64,000 nt of DNA from positions 1 through 64,000 of the IMG/VR virus record IMGVR_UViG_3300010413_001770; one strand, written 5' to 3'. The position numbers and the translations under genes are program-made. The DNA is from a virus. This document shows positions 8,293 through 16,484 of the stretch, piece by piece (positions within the stretch are counted from its first letter, which is position 1; every line of letters starts with the position of its first letter). The notes under the pieces were generated by a model. It was not told where the DNA came from, made no database searches, and saw only the letters and a list, made by a program, of their open reading frames with translations.

Positions 8293-8607
8293 CGTCCTCT
8301 CCGCAGGTCCGGCAGGTGCAGCTGCCGGGCCGGGACTCGGCGTCATCGCCGACAATCTGTTGACAAGGGACTGCATCGTTGCGTCGCTCGCGCCCTCTGC
8401 GGGACTCGTCGCCATGATCAGCTCAACGATCTTCCCAGTGATCGCATTGCCGATCTGGTACATGTTCGCCTGCTGGTTGACGGCGTTCGCCATCATCATG
8501 TTGGTCCAGTAAGCCGGACCACCCGAAGTCACGACCGTGTCGTTGATCTTGCGGAACTCGGTCGCTTCGGCGGCCTCTCGGCCGATTTCACCGGTGTCGT
8601 CTGCCAT
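8287..8607 (-). CDS. Small hypothetical protein, weak RebB-like pattern
   Basis: The protein has 106 residues, with an ATG preceded by ggagg. The N-terminus is acidic and helical (ADDTGEIGREAAEATEF). The middle, INDTVVTSGGPAYWTNMMMANAVNQ and following QQANMYQIGNAITGKIVELI, has the spacing of hydrophobics and NAVNQQ seen in RebB/'killing trait' small proteins. The similarity is by eye only. The C-terminus is Pro/Ala-rich. It lies between two tail-region genes, and a terminator lies upstream of it. It may be a phage structural or accessory protein of unknown role. Confidence 0.6.
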   Translation of the reverse strand: MADDTGEIGREAAEATEFRKINDTVVTSGGPAYWTNMMMANAVNQQANMYQIGNAITGKIVELIMATSPAEGASDATMQSLVNRLSAMTPSPGPAAAPAGPAERTP

Positions 8608-8683
8608 GGTTCCTCCGTATCAGAGAGAGCGCCTGAGAGTCTCGTGCCTGCCGTTCGAGTATAACCTATCCCTTGCCGCCAAG

Positions 8684-8724
8684 AAAAATCGGGGGCTGAG
8701 GGGTCGCGATTCCCTCAGCCCCCG
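8684..8724 (-). terminator. Rho-independent terminator
   Basis: A perfect 13-base stem (cgggggctgaggg at 8690-8702, its complement at 8712-8724) with a 9-base loop, followed on the minus strand by ATTTTTC. It sits 77 bases past the stop of the carbohydrate-binding tail protein and should end or attenuate the tail operon there. Genes to its left then need read-through or their own promoter. Confidence 0.88.
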
Positions 8725-8800
8725 AACGGGCTTGAACTCCCCCGACCCAGTAGGAGTCGTCGCCCGGTGCTTGGCGGGCCCGTTCATACCCAACGCCCGA

Positions 8801-9802
8801 TCAAACCTCATACGCGTAGCCGTCCAGGTTGAAATCCGTCGGCTCGTCGTCATCGATCGTGACGGTAAATTCTCCCCGTTCGTTGAGCGCGACCCACAGA
8901 TATCCGGGCCGGGCAATCGGCGTGTATGTCGCCGGAATCGACCCTCCCGAGTTGTTGTGTTGCGCGTCCCACACCACGACACCGTATCCGTCCGTGATCG
9001 TCACTTGGACGGATTCGGACGCGGCGACCTCAATCAGGTAGTACACGGCCACCTTTGTGGGCCGCTCCCCGTCCAACACCCCAGACCCGAGCGCCTCATC
9101 CGTCACCGTCACCGTGTAGGTCGTCGTCGTCGGGCTGACCGGGTCCAGTAACTGTAGCGGCGATCCCCACGCGACATTCACTCTCCCGTGGTACACGCGG
9201 CACTCGACTTGGTCGAACTTCACGTTCTGGCCCGCTACCGCAGTGGCGCCATCCCCAGCCTGGAGACGGATCTTGTAGTAGAACGCGCCGGCTGGGACAA
9301 CCGTCTGGAGACTGTACTTGTCCCAGAATGTCGGCGTGTCCCCCTCGTCCACGAGCGTGACGGTCGAGAGCGCCGCCGGCGTGGGGCTCGTGTCGTCGAA
9401 GAACAGAATATGCGCTTTGTGCGGGAGCCCCCCAGCCGAGTTCTCCCAGCTCCCCTTCACGTAGTAACTGAGCTCGAGTCGCTGCCCCTCGGCACACTCC
9501 AGGAAGGTATCGTTCGTCACCGTCCCAGTCCCGGTCGTGGCGCCGAATGAAAACTTGACGGACTGGCGCCCGTGAATCGCATCCGAGCTATCGAGTGACA
9601 ACGTTGCACTCGATTCCGTCACGTCCCAGCTATCCGGGTCGCCGTCCGCGTTGGTATCGAGCTCGAAGCTACCGTTTGCCGGGACACCTCCTCCCCCAGC
9701 TCCGATCCGACTGTTGAGGTCCGAGAGGTAGTCGATCACCCCCTCGGCCCAACTCACCTTGGTTGCTTCCCCGGTAACGGGTTTATCCGGCAGGGTCGCC
9801 AC
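8801..9802 (-). CDS. Tail protein with carbohydrate-binding-like domain
   Basis: The 333-residue protein has a helical N-terminus (WAEGVIDYLSDLNSRIG) and a Gly linker. Then comes NGSFELDTNADGDPDSWDV, the opening of a CBM4/9-like jelly-roll domain with an Asp-rich Ca-binding loop. Further jelly-roll strands (HGRQSVKFSFG, LELSYYVKG, TFWDKYSLQTVVPAG, FYYKIRLQAG) continue to residue ~215. The C-terminal ~120 residues are another beta-rich domain. Such architectures are common in receptor-binding or appendage proteins. It is downstream of the hub gene and upstream of a terminator, so it is the last gene of the main tail transcript. Confidence 0.72.
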   Translation of the reverse strand: MATLPDKPVTGEATKVSWAEGVIDYLSDLNSRIGAGGGGVPANGSFELDTNADGDPDSWDVTESSATLSLDSSDAIHGRQSVKFSFGATTGTGTVTNDTFLECAEGQRLELSYYVKGSWENSAGGLPHKAHILFFDDTSPTPAALSTVTLVDEGDTPTFWDKYSLQTVVPAGAFYYKIRLQAGDGATAVAGQNVKFDQVECRVYHGRVNVAWGSPLQLLDPVSPTTTTYTVTVTDEALGSGVLDGERPTKVAVYYLIEVAASESVQVTITDGYGVVVWDAQHNNSGGSIPATYTPIARPGYLWVALNERGEFTVTIDDDEPTDFNLDGYAYEV

Positions 9803-9819
9803 GCATCATCCTCCTATCT

Positions 9820-12702
9820 CTACACCCACACGCTCACGTCGTAGCTGTCTTCGTCATCCGGGTCGGCAAACCCGTCATCGTCGCACCAGTAGCCGGAGTT
9901 CTCCCGGGCCCACTTTTTCTCGGCGGCGGACCAGCCGCTGTCCCACTGGTCGGCACCGACCGACGTGGTGACGTCCATCCAGCTCGGGAAGTCGTTCCCG
10001 TCCTCGACCCAGAATCCAGACCGGTCCTCGAGTCCCCGCCACGGCGAGAGCACCAACCCGACTGTCCCTCCTTTGAGATCCCGGGACACCTCGAGGACTT
10101 CGTAGATACCGGCCGGAGGGAGGAGTCGGGCACCCGAGCTCGCGATCACCGACTGCGCGATCTCGACCGGATCTCCAGGGACGAGCTCGAACGCGCATGG
10201 AGAGACAGCCGGAAGATCCCAGATTCGCGTTGGACGGCCCCGCAACCCGACGATCCGCACCGCCCACAGACGCGCCGCCGGGCGGTTATAGAACGGGACT
10301 TCGTCCGACTCGGTCTTGTGGGCGGGCAGCCCTCCCCGGTACTTGTACTTATTCCCCGTGTGCGTGAACAGTCGCCCGCTATCCGCCGCCAGGTCCCGCC
10401 TGTAGGTCGCCGACGCGACAGTCCTCACGTCCCGGGCATCCACCTCCTCGATCGGTTCGCTCAAGATGTGGTCTTCGGTCAACCGAGCTTCCGCCACGTC
10501 TCCCGGTCTCGGCTGCCACGCACTCACGACGTATTGGCCGTCGAGATCCGTGTAGAAGACGCCGTTACACCAGGCGGCGATATCGGAGCACAGATCCACG
10601 AGATCGGTCGATTCATCTACGTAGAGGCTAATCTCGTGGATCGGCACGCTCAGCCCGGTGGCGTCGTCCGTGCCGAGGTTCCAGTCCGACGCTGCCGCAG
10701 CAAACGCGGCCGTATCCAGATCCGCAGCCGACCCGCCCCATGTCGAGAGCAGATCCTCGATCACGTCGGCCGGGTTGTAGATGAGCACTCCGTCTCCGTC
10801 CACGTACCCGGAGAACCACACCAGAACTTCCCCCGACACGAGCGAGCTATCCTCTTCCGCGGCGGTCGCGTCGTTTGTCCAGTTCGGAATCGTGATCGTG
10901 CCGGCGTCCAAGTCGTACGAGTACGCCACATCGACGCTGTTGACCGTGACCCGGTCCACACTCCCGATCGAGTGATACGTCGTGTCGGCGAGCTGAAACG
11001 TCCCGGTCGTGATGTTGATGCAGATCGGCGCCGCGTTCTGGATCACGCCGTACGCGAGCGGTACGACCGAGCTTTGGCTGTCGGTGTCCATGCTCGGGTA
11101 ATCGTCGCTCGAGTAGCGGTTGAGCGGAATGTTGATGCCAATCTTCTCTTTCCGGTCCTTCACGTCGAGGCGAGCGTCCGGATAGCTGGTATCCCAGCCA
11201 CGGATCGCCCACACGCCTTGCGAGTAATAGTCCGCGTACGCCATTTCGATCATGTCGCCGCCGGCACCCGGGTAGTCGATCCCGAGCTTCAGATGCGCGT
11301 ACCCGGCGTCCCAGTCGAGCTCCCGAATGGAGTCGAAGAACCCGTCTCCGTTCTCGAGCGTGATCGCGCCGCCACCGATCTGAGCGTCCGAACCGTCGAA
11401 CAGCGGCGGGATGCGGAGGTTGATCGTGGGTGCCCCCTTGATGCGCGGCTCGTAGCTCACGGGGAGAGAATCGAGGTCGGTTCGCGTGAATACCTTCCCG
11501 ACTGTGTTGGACCACTGGAATTCCACTTCCGCCTGCATGTAGTTTGACCGCGGATCGCCGCTCCCCGTCCAGGTGATCTCCCCGGTCGCCGTGTCCCAGC
11601 TCCAGTCCCCACCGTCCTGCTCGACACCATTCTTGAATAGCCGCGTGACGATCCACTCGAGCGCGGTACACGTGTAGCTGCCGTCGGAGTTCTCGACCCA
11701 GTAGGGAATGTGTTGCCGGGCCCGGACCTCGGCCAGGAACACTCGAGTCGCGTTCGTGGCGCACAGAATGCTCGTGTCCCCAGGAGTGGGGGAGGGGGAG
11801 CTCGACGGGGACGCACTCGGCGTGGCAGAGGGCGACGTGGACGGCGTCCCCGACGGGGTGCCGCTCGGACTCGACGAGGGTGTAACGGACGGGGATACGC
11901 TTGGGGTACCGCTTGGACTCGACGACGGACTGCTGCTCGGCGTTTCCGAGGGACTGGAGGACGGACTGGAGCTAGGAGTCGCAGACGGGGACGCCGAGGG
12001 GCTTGCAGACGGGGAGCTCGACGGGGACGCACTCGGGCTCGTGCTGGGGGTCCCGGAGGGGGAGACACTGGGACTCGCGCTGGGGGTCCCAGACGGAGAG
12101 GACGACGGCGTCCCAGACGGGCTTGAGCTCGGCGACGAGGATGGAGTCCCAGACGGAGAGGACGACGGCGTGCTCGATGGCGTGACACTCGGGCTCGCAC
12201 TCGGCGTACCAGACGGACTCGAACTAGGTGTTCCGGAGGGGCTTGAGCTAGGGGTTACGCTCGGGCTAGCAGATGGACTTGAGCTGGCAGTGGATTCTAA
12301 TAATTCCCACTCAGTTCCTACTGAGTCGTTGTTCCCTGGTGTTCCGTACACCCGATACCACTGATACGATACCGAGTTAGAAAACGCGATTTCATCCCAG
12401 CCGGATGTTTGAGTTAGCCCGGCCAGGGATGTTAGCGTATCCCAATCACCGTCGACACCATCCGTTGAATTGTTTGATCCCTGTAGGCTAGCGGACTGAT
12501 AGTTGTCTCTGGCTTGCTGATTAAGAATGTGTAACCGAATCGTGTTGACTATAGCTGCGTTTGACTCCAGGTCAATAGCGATATATGAGAAATTCTGAAT
12601 ATACGTCCCAGTATCATTATCCGATATGAGCGTGCCATCGGTATGACCCGGGAAGGTTGCATTCGTGTAGTGAGGGTACGCTGCGTTGGTAACGTCTGCC
12701 AC
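9820..12702 (-). CDS. Tail tip/hub protein with discoidin-like N-terminus and Ser-Pro linker
   Basis: The protein has 960 residues. Residues 1-136 resemble an F5/8 type C (discoidin) lectin fold (IAIDLESNAAIVNTIRLHI, QWYRVYGTPGNN). Residues ~137-308 are S-[STGA]-[ST]-P repeats. Residues ~309-960 form a large domain typical of tail tip/hub proteins: beta-rich PTINLRIPPLFDGSDAQIGGGAITLENGDG... and a later ALELTAE-like WQPRPGDVAEARLTEDHILSEPIEEV. The order after the distal tail protein supports the hub assignment. The GTG start overlaps the upstream TAG. The N-terminal domain DNA is AT-richer than the rest, suggesting a grafted adhesin module. Confidence 0.78.
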   Translation of the reverse strand: MADVTNAAYPHYTNATFPGHTDGTLISDNDTGTYIQNFSYIAIDLESNAAIVNTIRLHILNQQARDNYQSASLQGSNNSTDGVDGDWDTLTSLAGLTQTSGWDEIAFSNSVSYQWYRVYGTPGNNDSVGTEWELLESTASSSPSASPSVTPSSSPSGTPSSSPSGTPSASPSVTPSSTPSSSPSGTPSSSPSSSPSGTPSSSPSGTPSASPSVSPSGTPSTSPSASPSSSPSASPSASPSATPSSSPSSSPSETPSSSPSSSPSGTPSVSPSVTPSSSPSGTPSGTPSTSPSATPSASPSSSPSPTPGDTSILCATNATRVFLAEVRARQHIPYWVENSDGSYTCTALEWIVTRLFKNGVEQDGGDWSWDTATGEITWTGSGDPRSNYMQAEVEFQWSNTVGKVFTRTDLDSLPVSYEPRIKGAPTINLRIPPLFDGSDAQIGGGAITLENGDGFFDSIRELDWDAGYAHLKLGIDYPGAGGDMIEMAYADYYSQGVWAIRGWDTSYPDARLDVKDRKEKIGINIPLNRYSSDDYPSMDTDSQSSVVPLAYGVIQNAAPICINITTGTFQLADTTYHSIGSVDRVTVNSVDVAYSYDLDAGTITIPNWTNDATAAEEDSSLVSGEVLVWFSGYVDGDGVLIYNPADVIEDLLSTWGGSAADLDTAAFAAAASDWNLGTDDATGLSVPIHEISLYVDESTDLVDLCSDIAAWCNGVFYTDLDGQYVVSAWQPRPGDVAEARLTEDHILSEPIEEVDARDVRTVASATYRRDLAADSGRLFTHTGNKYKYRGGLPAHKTESDEVPFYNRPAARLWAVRIVGLRGRPTRIWDLPAVSPCAFELVPGDPVEIAQSVIASSGARLLPPAGIYEVLEVSRDLKGGTVGLVLSPWRGLEDRSGFWVEDGNDFPSWMDVTTSVGADQWDSGWSAAEKKWARENSGYWCDDDGFADPDDEDSYDVSVWV
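11781..12294 (-). repeat. Ser-x-Ser-Pro coding repeat tract in hub protein
   Basis: About 171 residues of degenerate four-residue units, here with more Ser and Thr (SSSPSGTPS, SVTPSSTPS) than the tracts at 3951-5937. It separates the discoidin-like domain from the hub body and is an obvious candidate for O-glycosylation or an extended stalk. Confidence 0.9.
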
Positions 12703-13478
12703 TAGAAGGGTTCCTCAGTGAGCTCGAGAGCTAAATCCCACAAGTGGTCTGTACCTGACCCGCCGTAGTACCGGTGGACTCGCTCTCTCAAGTTGCTGAG
12801 CTTCCCGAACCACAGCCACTCGGCCGGGTAATTCGTCGGGTCGGCTGCCAACCACACGGGGATACTGGTCCCCATCGCGTCGACCATGTCCTTGAACTCG
12901 TCGTACGTCGCTTGCGCCGCAGTAGAGAATTCCACGCGGACCTGTTCGATTTTCGGTCGGATATCGGTCCAGGTCGGGCCACCGATCGACCGACTCGTTA
13001 CAGAGAGGTCAACCGGCTGGATGACGAACCCCCCTTGGTCGATCGCGCGCGACGGCTCAAAGTAGGGGCCGAGGAACATCCGGCCGAACCGGCGCCGCTC
13101 CCCGGCGGACGATTTGGTGAAGATGAACCGCCAGTATCGGAGTGCTTGCGGACTCGCGATGTAGTGGATGAGCTTGTCCGCCGTGAAGGTGATCGTTTCG
13201 TTCACGGTGGGGGAGCCCCAGCTGTCCGACGAGTGCCCCTGGAGCTTGATCAGGGAGTCCCCGCTCGTGAGCGTGTGCGCCACGGCGGCAAACACGGTCG
13301 GCGTCATCGCAGACCCAAGATCGATCACGAGCGTCTCAGCTGCAGTCGAGTTCCCCGTCTGCCACACGCGGCTCAAGAGGTCGTCCTGCAGGTTGGATGC
13401 TGCCCCCCGAAACGTCGCGCTCGAAGCGGTCAGATCAGCGTCGTCAAACCAATTATCCCACAGCAGTCGTGCCGGCAT
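12702..13478 (-). CDS. Distal tail protein (Dit-like)
   Basis: The 258-residue protein begins MPARLLWDNWFDDADLTASS and contains RYWRFIFTK and the repeated R-F-G-R...LGPYFEPS. This is the pattern of phage proteins encoded between the tape measure and hub genes. The N-terminal half resembles a discoidin-like sandwich (VWQTGNSTAAETLVIDLGSA). The C-terminal part (VRVEFSTAAQATYDEFKDMVDAM, PVWLAADPTN) matches tail-ring proteins. It starts 2 bases before the tape-measure stop region in transcription order and ends overlapping the hub GTG (TAGTG). The functional call rests mostly on gene order. Confidence 0.7.
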   Translation of the reverse strand: MPARLLWDNWFDDADLTASSATFRGAASNLQDDLLSRVWQTGNSTAAETLVIDLGSAMTPTVFAAVAHTLTSGDSLIKLQGHSSDSWGSPTVNETITFTADKLIHYIASPQALRYWRFIFTKSSAGERRRFGRMFLGPYFEPSRAIDQGGFVIQPVDLSVTSRSIGGPTWTDIRPKIEQVRVEFSTAAQATYDEFKDMVDAMGTSIPVWLAADPTNYPAEWLWFGKLSNLRERVHRYYGGSGTDHLWDLALELTEEPF

Positions 13479-13479
13479 G

Positions 13480-15675
13480 TCAGCGCCTCGTCACGAGCGG
13501 GAGACGACCCTCTCGGGTCATGTCGACCAACACTTCCCCGAGGACGCGGTCGTTGAGGACGAGCTGGACGGGGCGGTCCCGGCCCCCCTGCATGAATTCC
13601 GTCAGATCCCGGTTCTGGTCGCGGGAGAGGATACGCTCCCCACCTTCGACGCTCACCATGGAGCGGCCGGGAGGCGTTTCCGTGAGCCCCGTATCCGCCA
13701 TCGCCTTCGAGAAGATAAGTGCACTCAGCGCGATTGCCGCCAACCCGGCCGCGAGACCAGTCGCGAGAGCGCCCCAACCGATTGCCGGGGCGTCGTGCCG
13801 CGCCGTCCCGGTAGCGACCAGTGCGGCGTTCTGCGCCGTCTCCTCCGCGAACAGCGCTCGCTTGATCGCCATCATGGTCTCAGTCGTCAGAAGCCACTTG
13901 ACCGCGATCGAGACCAGAGACTGAATCACTTGCGCCGCGATCGATTTGAAGAGGTTCTTCATGGAGTCGGCGAACGATTCTCCGTAGACGATCATCTGAG
14001 CGAACGCAGATCCTATCCCGCTAACCATTGACGACCCTAGTTGTTCTATTTCTCTCCGTATGTCCAAAACTGTCAACTGTACACTATTCGCCCACTCTAG
14101 CCATGTCGGTATACTCTCTTCTACTCTGGTATTTAATTGTAGTACTCCAAGCTCAGACAGCTCCCCAATCCCTTGAAGTGCTAACTCTGCGTTTTTTGCT
14201 AATTCTCCCATCCCTTCATTTAGTCTATCAACTACCACGAGAGTCGCCCCACCGGGCATCTCGTGGGGAAAATTCTGCTCAAACGCTTGCGGTTGGATTC
14301 CTGGGGGTCTCAACTGCCCCTGGACCGGTTCAATCCAAAGAGTTTCTGTTATCCCTTCGATCGGTTTAGCGTTTTTGGCCTTTTCTATACTGGCGACAAG
14401 TCTGTCAACAGCAGACGTGATTGAATCGAACTGACCAGGTAAAGACTCCAAACTCTTTGACAAATCATTAAATGTATCTACAAACTCATCTCCTTTTTCC
14501 GATAATTTTGGTTCCAATATCTCCAGTGTTTTTCTGTTTACATCATCCAGCTTTTTCAAGTACTTATCAGGTACGAACTTTCTCCACCAAGCGTCCTTAT
14601 CTAGTGCGTCATTTATATCTTCTATACTATTTTTGATAGCGCCCGCTTGGAGACCCTTAAACCCAAGAGACACCATCTGATACCCGGCTTTTATGGCCAG
14701 AAGAGACTTAAGGAATATCCCTGCCGCCTCCACCATAATCCTAAACGATTCTAGAACTACTTTAGCTGTATCGGCAGCCCACCGTTTGAGAGTCCCGTCT
14801 CGAATCCACTGGTCGGTCTGATCAATGAATTTACGTAACTCTTCTTGCATGACTTGGAATGGTCCTGACTCCATAACAAAGCGACCGAACCGCTCCCAAT
14901 TAGCCCGAAGTCTGGAAACTAATCCAGTCCATTTCGTCCCTACTTCGGCGGCGGCCCCTCCAGCGATCTTCTGCATACCGACAAACAACGCGTCCAGTGC
15001 CATTTTCGCGGTAATCCCTGCCCGCGTGAGGTTTTTGAATTCTTCTCCGGATAACCCCAACTCTTCCGTCAGGATCTGCATCGCCGGGACGCCGCGGTCC
15101 GCCAACTGCCGGAGCTCCTGCGCTTCCAGTTTCCCCTTCGCCGCGATCTGACCCATCGCTCGGCTGATACCCTCGAGTGTATCCCACTTCCCTCCTAACG
15201 CAGTCGCGATATCCAGAATAGTCCGCATCTGATCCATCGTCGGCTTGAGCCCCATCGCCGACATGGTCCGGAATGCCATCGCCGCTTTGTTGACGGAGAT
15301 GGGAAGACCGATCGTCGCTTGATCGATGGCGCTGAAGACATCAGCTCCATGACCTTTGGTGAGGGTGTCCAAGACAATCCGCATCTCAGCGGCGGAAGCG
15401 GCAGACTCGAGAAACGATTCTCCAATCTTTACGACCGTATTCTTGAGAGCCCGCAAGCCGATATATGTTCCAGCCAACTTGAGAACGGACCCAGTAAGAG
15501 ATCGAACAGCGCGTTCTGTTCCACGAGCTCCCGTATCCATACTTCGGAAAGCCGCTGCAGATCGGCCAGCACTACGAGTGACCGTTCGCTCCAGACGTCG
15601 AAGGTCTGCTTCCACACGACTCAGGTCTGCCCGGACGTCGATCCACAACCGCCCCAGACTGCCGTCAGACGCCAT
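13480..15675 (-). CDS. Tape measure protein
   Basis: This 731-residue protein is the longest helical protein of the tail block. The N-terminus (LGRLWIDVRADLSRVEADLRRLERTV) is a coiled coil, and the segment to residue ~250 matches tape-measure domains with repeated ITKGHGAD..ISVNKAAMAFRTMSAMG. A hydrophobic region near the C-terminus (IGWGALATGLAAGLAAIALSALIF) may insert into the membrane on ejection. The start at 15675 has a caggaggcg ribosome-binding site and overlaps the chaperone frame by 11 bases. From length, a tail of roughly 100 nm is expected (inference at ~0.15 nm per residue). The middle (14030-15060) is AT-richer than the flanks. Confidence 0.9.
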   Translation of the reverse strand: MASDGSLGRLWIDVRADLSRVEADLRRLERTVTRSAGRSAAAFRSMDTGARGTERAVRSLTGSVLKLAGTYIGLRALKNTVVKIGESFLESAASAAEMRIVLDTLTKGHGADVFSAIDQATIGLPISVNKAAMAFRTMSAMGLKPTMDQMRTILDIATALGGKWDTLEGISRAMGQIAAKGKLEAQELRQLADRGVPAMQILTEELGLSGEEFKNLTRAGITAKMALDALFVGMQKIAGGAAAEVGTKWTGLVSRLRANWERFGRFVMESGPFQVMQEELRKFIDQTDQWIRDGTLKRWAADTAKVVLESFRIMVEAAGIFLKSLLAIKAGYQMVSLGFKGLQAGAIKNSIEDINDALDKDAWWRKFVPDKYLKKLDDVNRKTLEILEPKLSEKGDEFVDTFNDLSKSLESLPGQFDSITSAVDRLVASIEKAKNAKPIEGITETLWIEPVQGQLRPPGIQPQAFEQNFPHEMPGGATLVVVDRLNEGMGELAKNAELALQGIGELSELGVLQLNTRVEESIPTWLEWANSVQLTVLDIRREIEQLGSSMVSGIGSAFAQMIVYGESFADSMKNLFKSIAAQVIQSLVSIAVKWLLTTETMMAIKRALFAEETAQNAALVATGTARHDAPAIGWGALATGLAAGLAAIALSALIFSKAMADTGLTETPPGRSMVSVEGGERILSRDQNRDLTEFMQGGRDRPVQLVLNDRVLGEVLVDMTREGRLPLVTRR

Positions 15676-16437
15676 TCTCGCCTCCTGTACCCATTCTCCC
15701 CTCCACCCCCATTCCCGCCTTCTCTCGCTCGATGATCCGCCCTTCATGCGCAATCGTGATCATCTTGGCGAGCCGCTTCATCCGCTCGACATCTGCTTCC
15801 CGGTCCGCCTTGATCGGGACGCCGAGAAGGAAATCAGACGGCTTCCACTTCTTGCCGCCGGATTTTCGGAGCGCGTTATACACCGCCGCTGTGAGTTGGC
15901 CGATCCGGTAGTCCGCCCGCTCCTCGCCGAAGGGCTCGAGCTCATAGTAGATCAGCCAATCCAGCAACTGCTGCCACGTGAGCGCCTCCAGAAGGTAGTC
16001 CGGATGCGGGAACCCGAGCGCGAGCGCGATCCGGAAGTAGATTCGTCGTCTCGGGTCCTCCCTCAGTTTTTTTTGGCGTCGTCGAGCTCCGCTTCGGTGA
16101 TCCCGCCGAGCTCCTGGCCGGCCTCGAAGATCCGCTGAATGGGCGCCAAGGACTTTTCTCGCAAGAGCTCGACGTCCTTATCCGTGAACAAGCGTTTCCC
16201 GTCTGAGTCCACCACGATCCGGGAGACGAACCACGTCCGGATCTCGGGAGGAACGCCCTCCGTCCCGGTTGTTCTCTGATAGTCGAGCACGCGGAGGCCC
16301 ATCTCTTCCATGACACCGGCGGAAGGCTGACGCACGAGGACGGCGACGGCGTCTCCGTCGGCCCATTCTGGGCACGGGACTTCCACGGTCTTCAGGTCGC
16401 TTGCTTGGATGATCTGTTCTCGGGTCAGGTATCCCAT
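15665..16437 (-). CDS. Tail assembly chaperone G-T fusion made by -1 frameshift
   Basis: The short upstream frame (16063-16437) ends at TGA right after an A-AAA-AAC heptamer. Slipping back one base continues as LREDPRRRIYFRIALALG, then FPHPDYLLEALTWQQLLDWL and IYYELEPFGEERADYRI, down to the stop at 15665. The HPDYL...W..YY.LEPFGEERAD pattern is the conserved T domain (DUF4035-like) of lambda gpGT-type chaperones. The region before the tape measure is exactly where G/GT pairs occur. The product would be about 257 residues and would coat the tape measure during tail assembly. The T frame has no credible start of its own near the tape measure. Confidence 0.88.
16063..16437 (-). CDS. Tail assembly chaperone G
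   Basis: A 124-residue zero-frame product, starting at the ATG at 16437 that follows gaggaggaagc. Sequence: GYLTREQIIQASDLKTVEVPCPEW, DGDAVAVLVRQPS, TWFVSRIVVDSDGKRLFTDKDVELL, ending in ELDDAKKN. The VLVRQPSA..GKRLFTDKDV pattern is the usual gpG-like fold (a beta domain plus helices). Most ribosomes should make this form, with a minority frameshifting to the longer G-T product. The gene sits directly between the tail-tube and tape-measure genes. Confidence 0.88.
   Translation of the reverse strand: MGYLTREQIIQASDLKTVEVPCPEWADGDAVAVLVRQPSAGVMEEMGLRVLDYQRTTGTEGVPPEIRTWFVSRIVVDSDGKRLFTDKDVELLREKSLAPIQRIFEAGQELGGITEAELDDAKKN
16066..16072 (-). promoter_or_regulatory. -1 programmed ribosomal frameshift slippery site
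   Basis: A canonical X-XXY-YYZ heptamer, A AAA AAC in the zero frame of the chaperone, immediately before the TGA stop. It lies inside a run of eight A residues. The stop codon directly after the A-site codon is common at phage chaperone shifts. Confidence 0.87.
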
Positions 16438-16484
16438 CTGTAGCTTCCTCCTCAGTTGGTGGATGATCAGGGTCGGCACCACGA

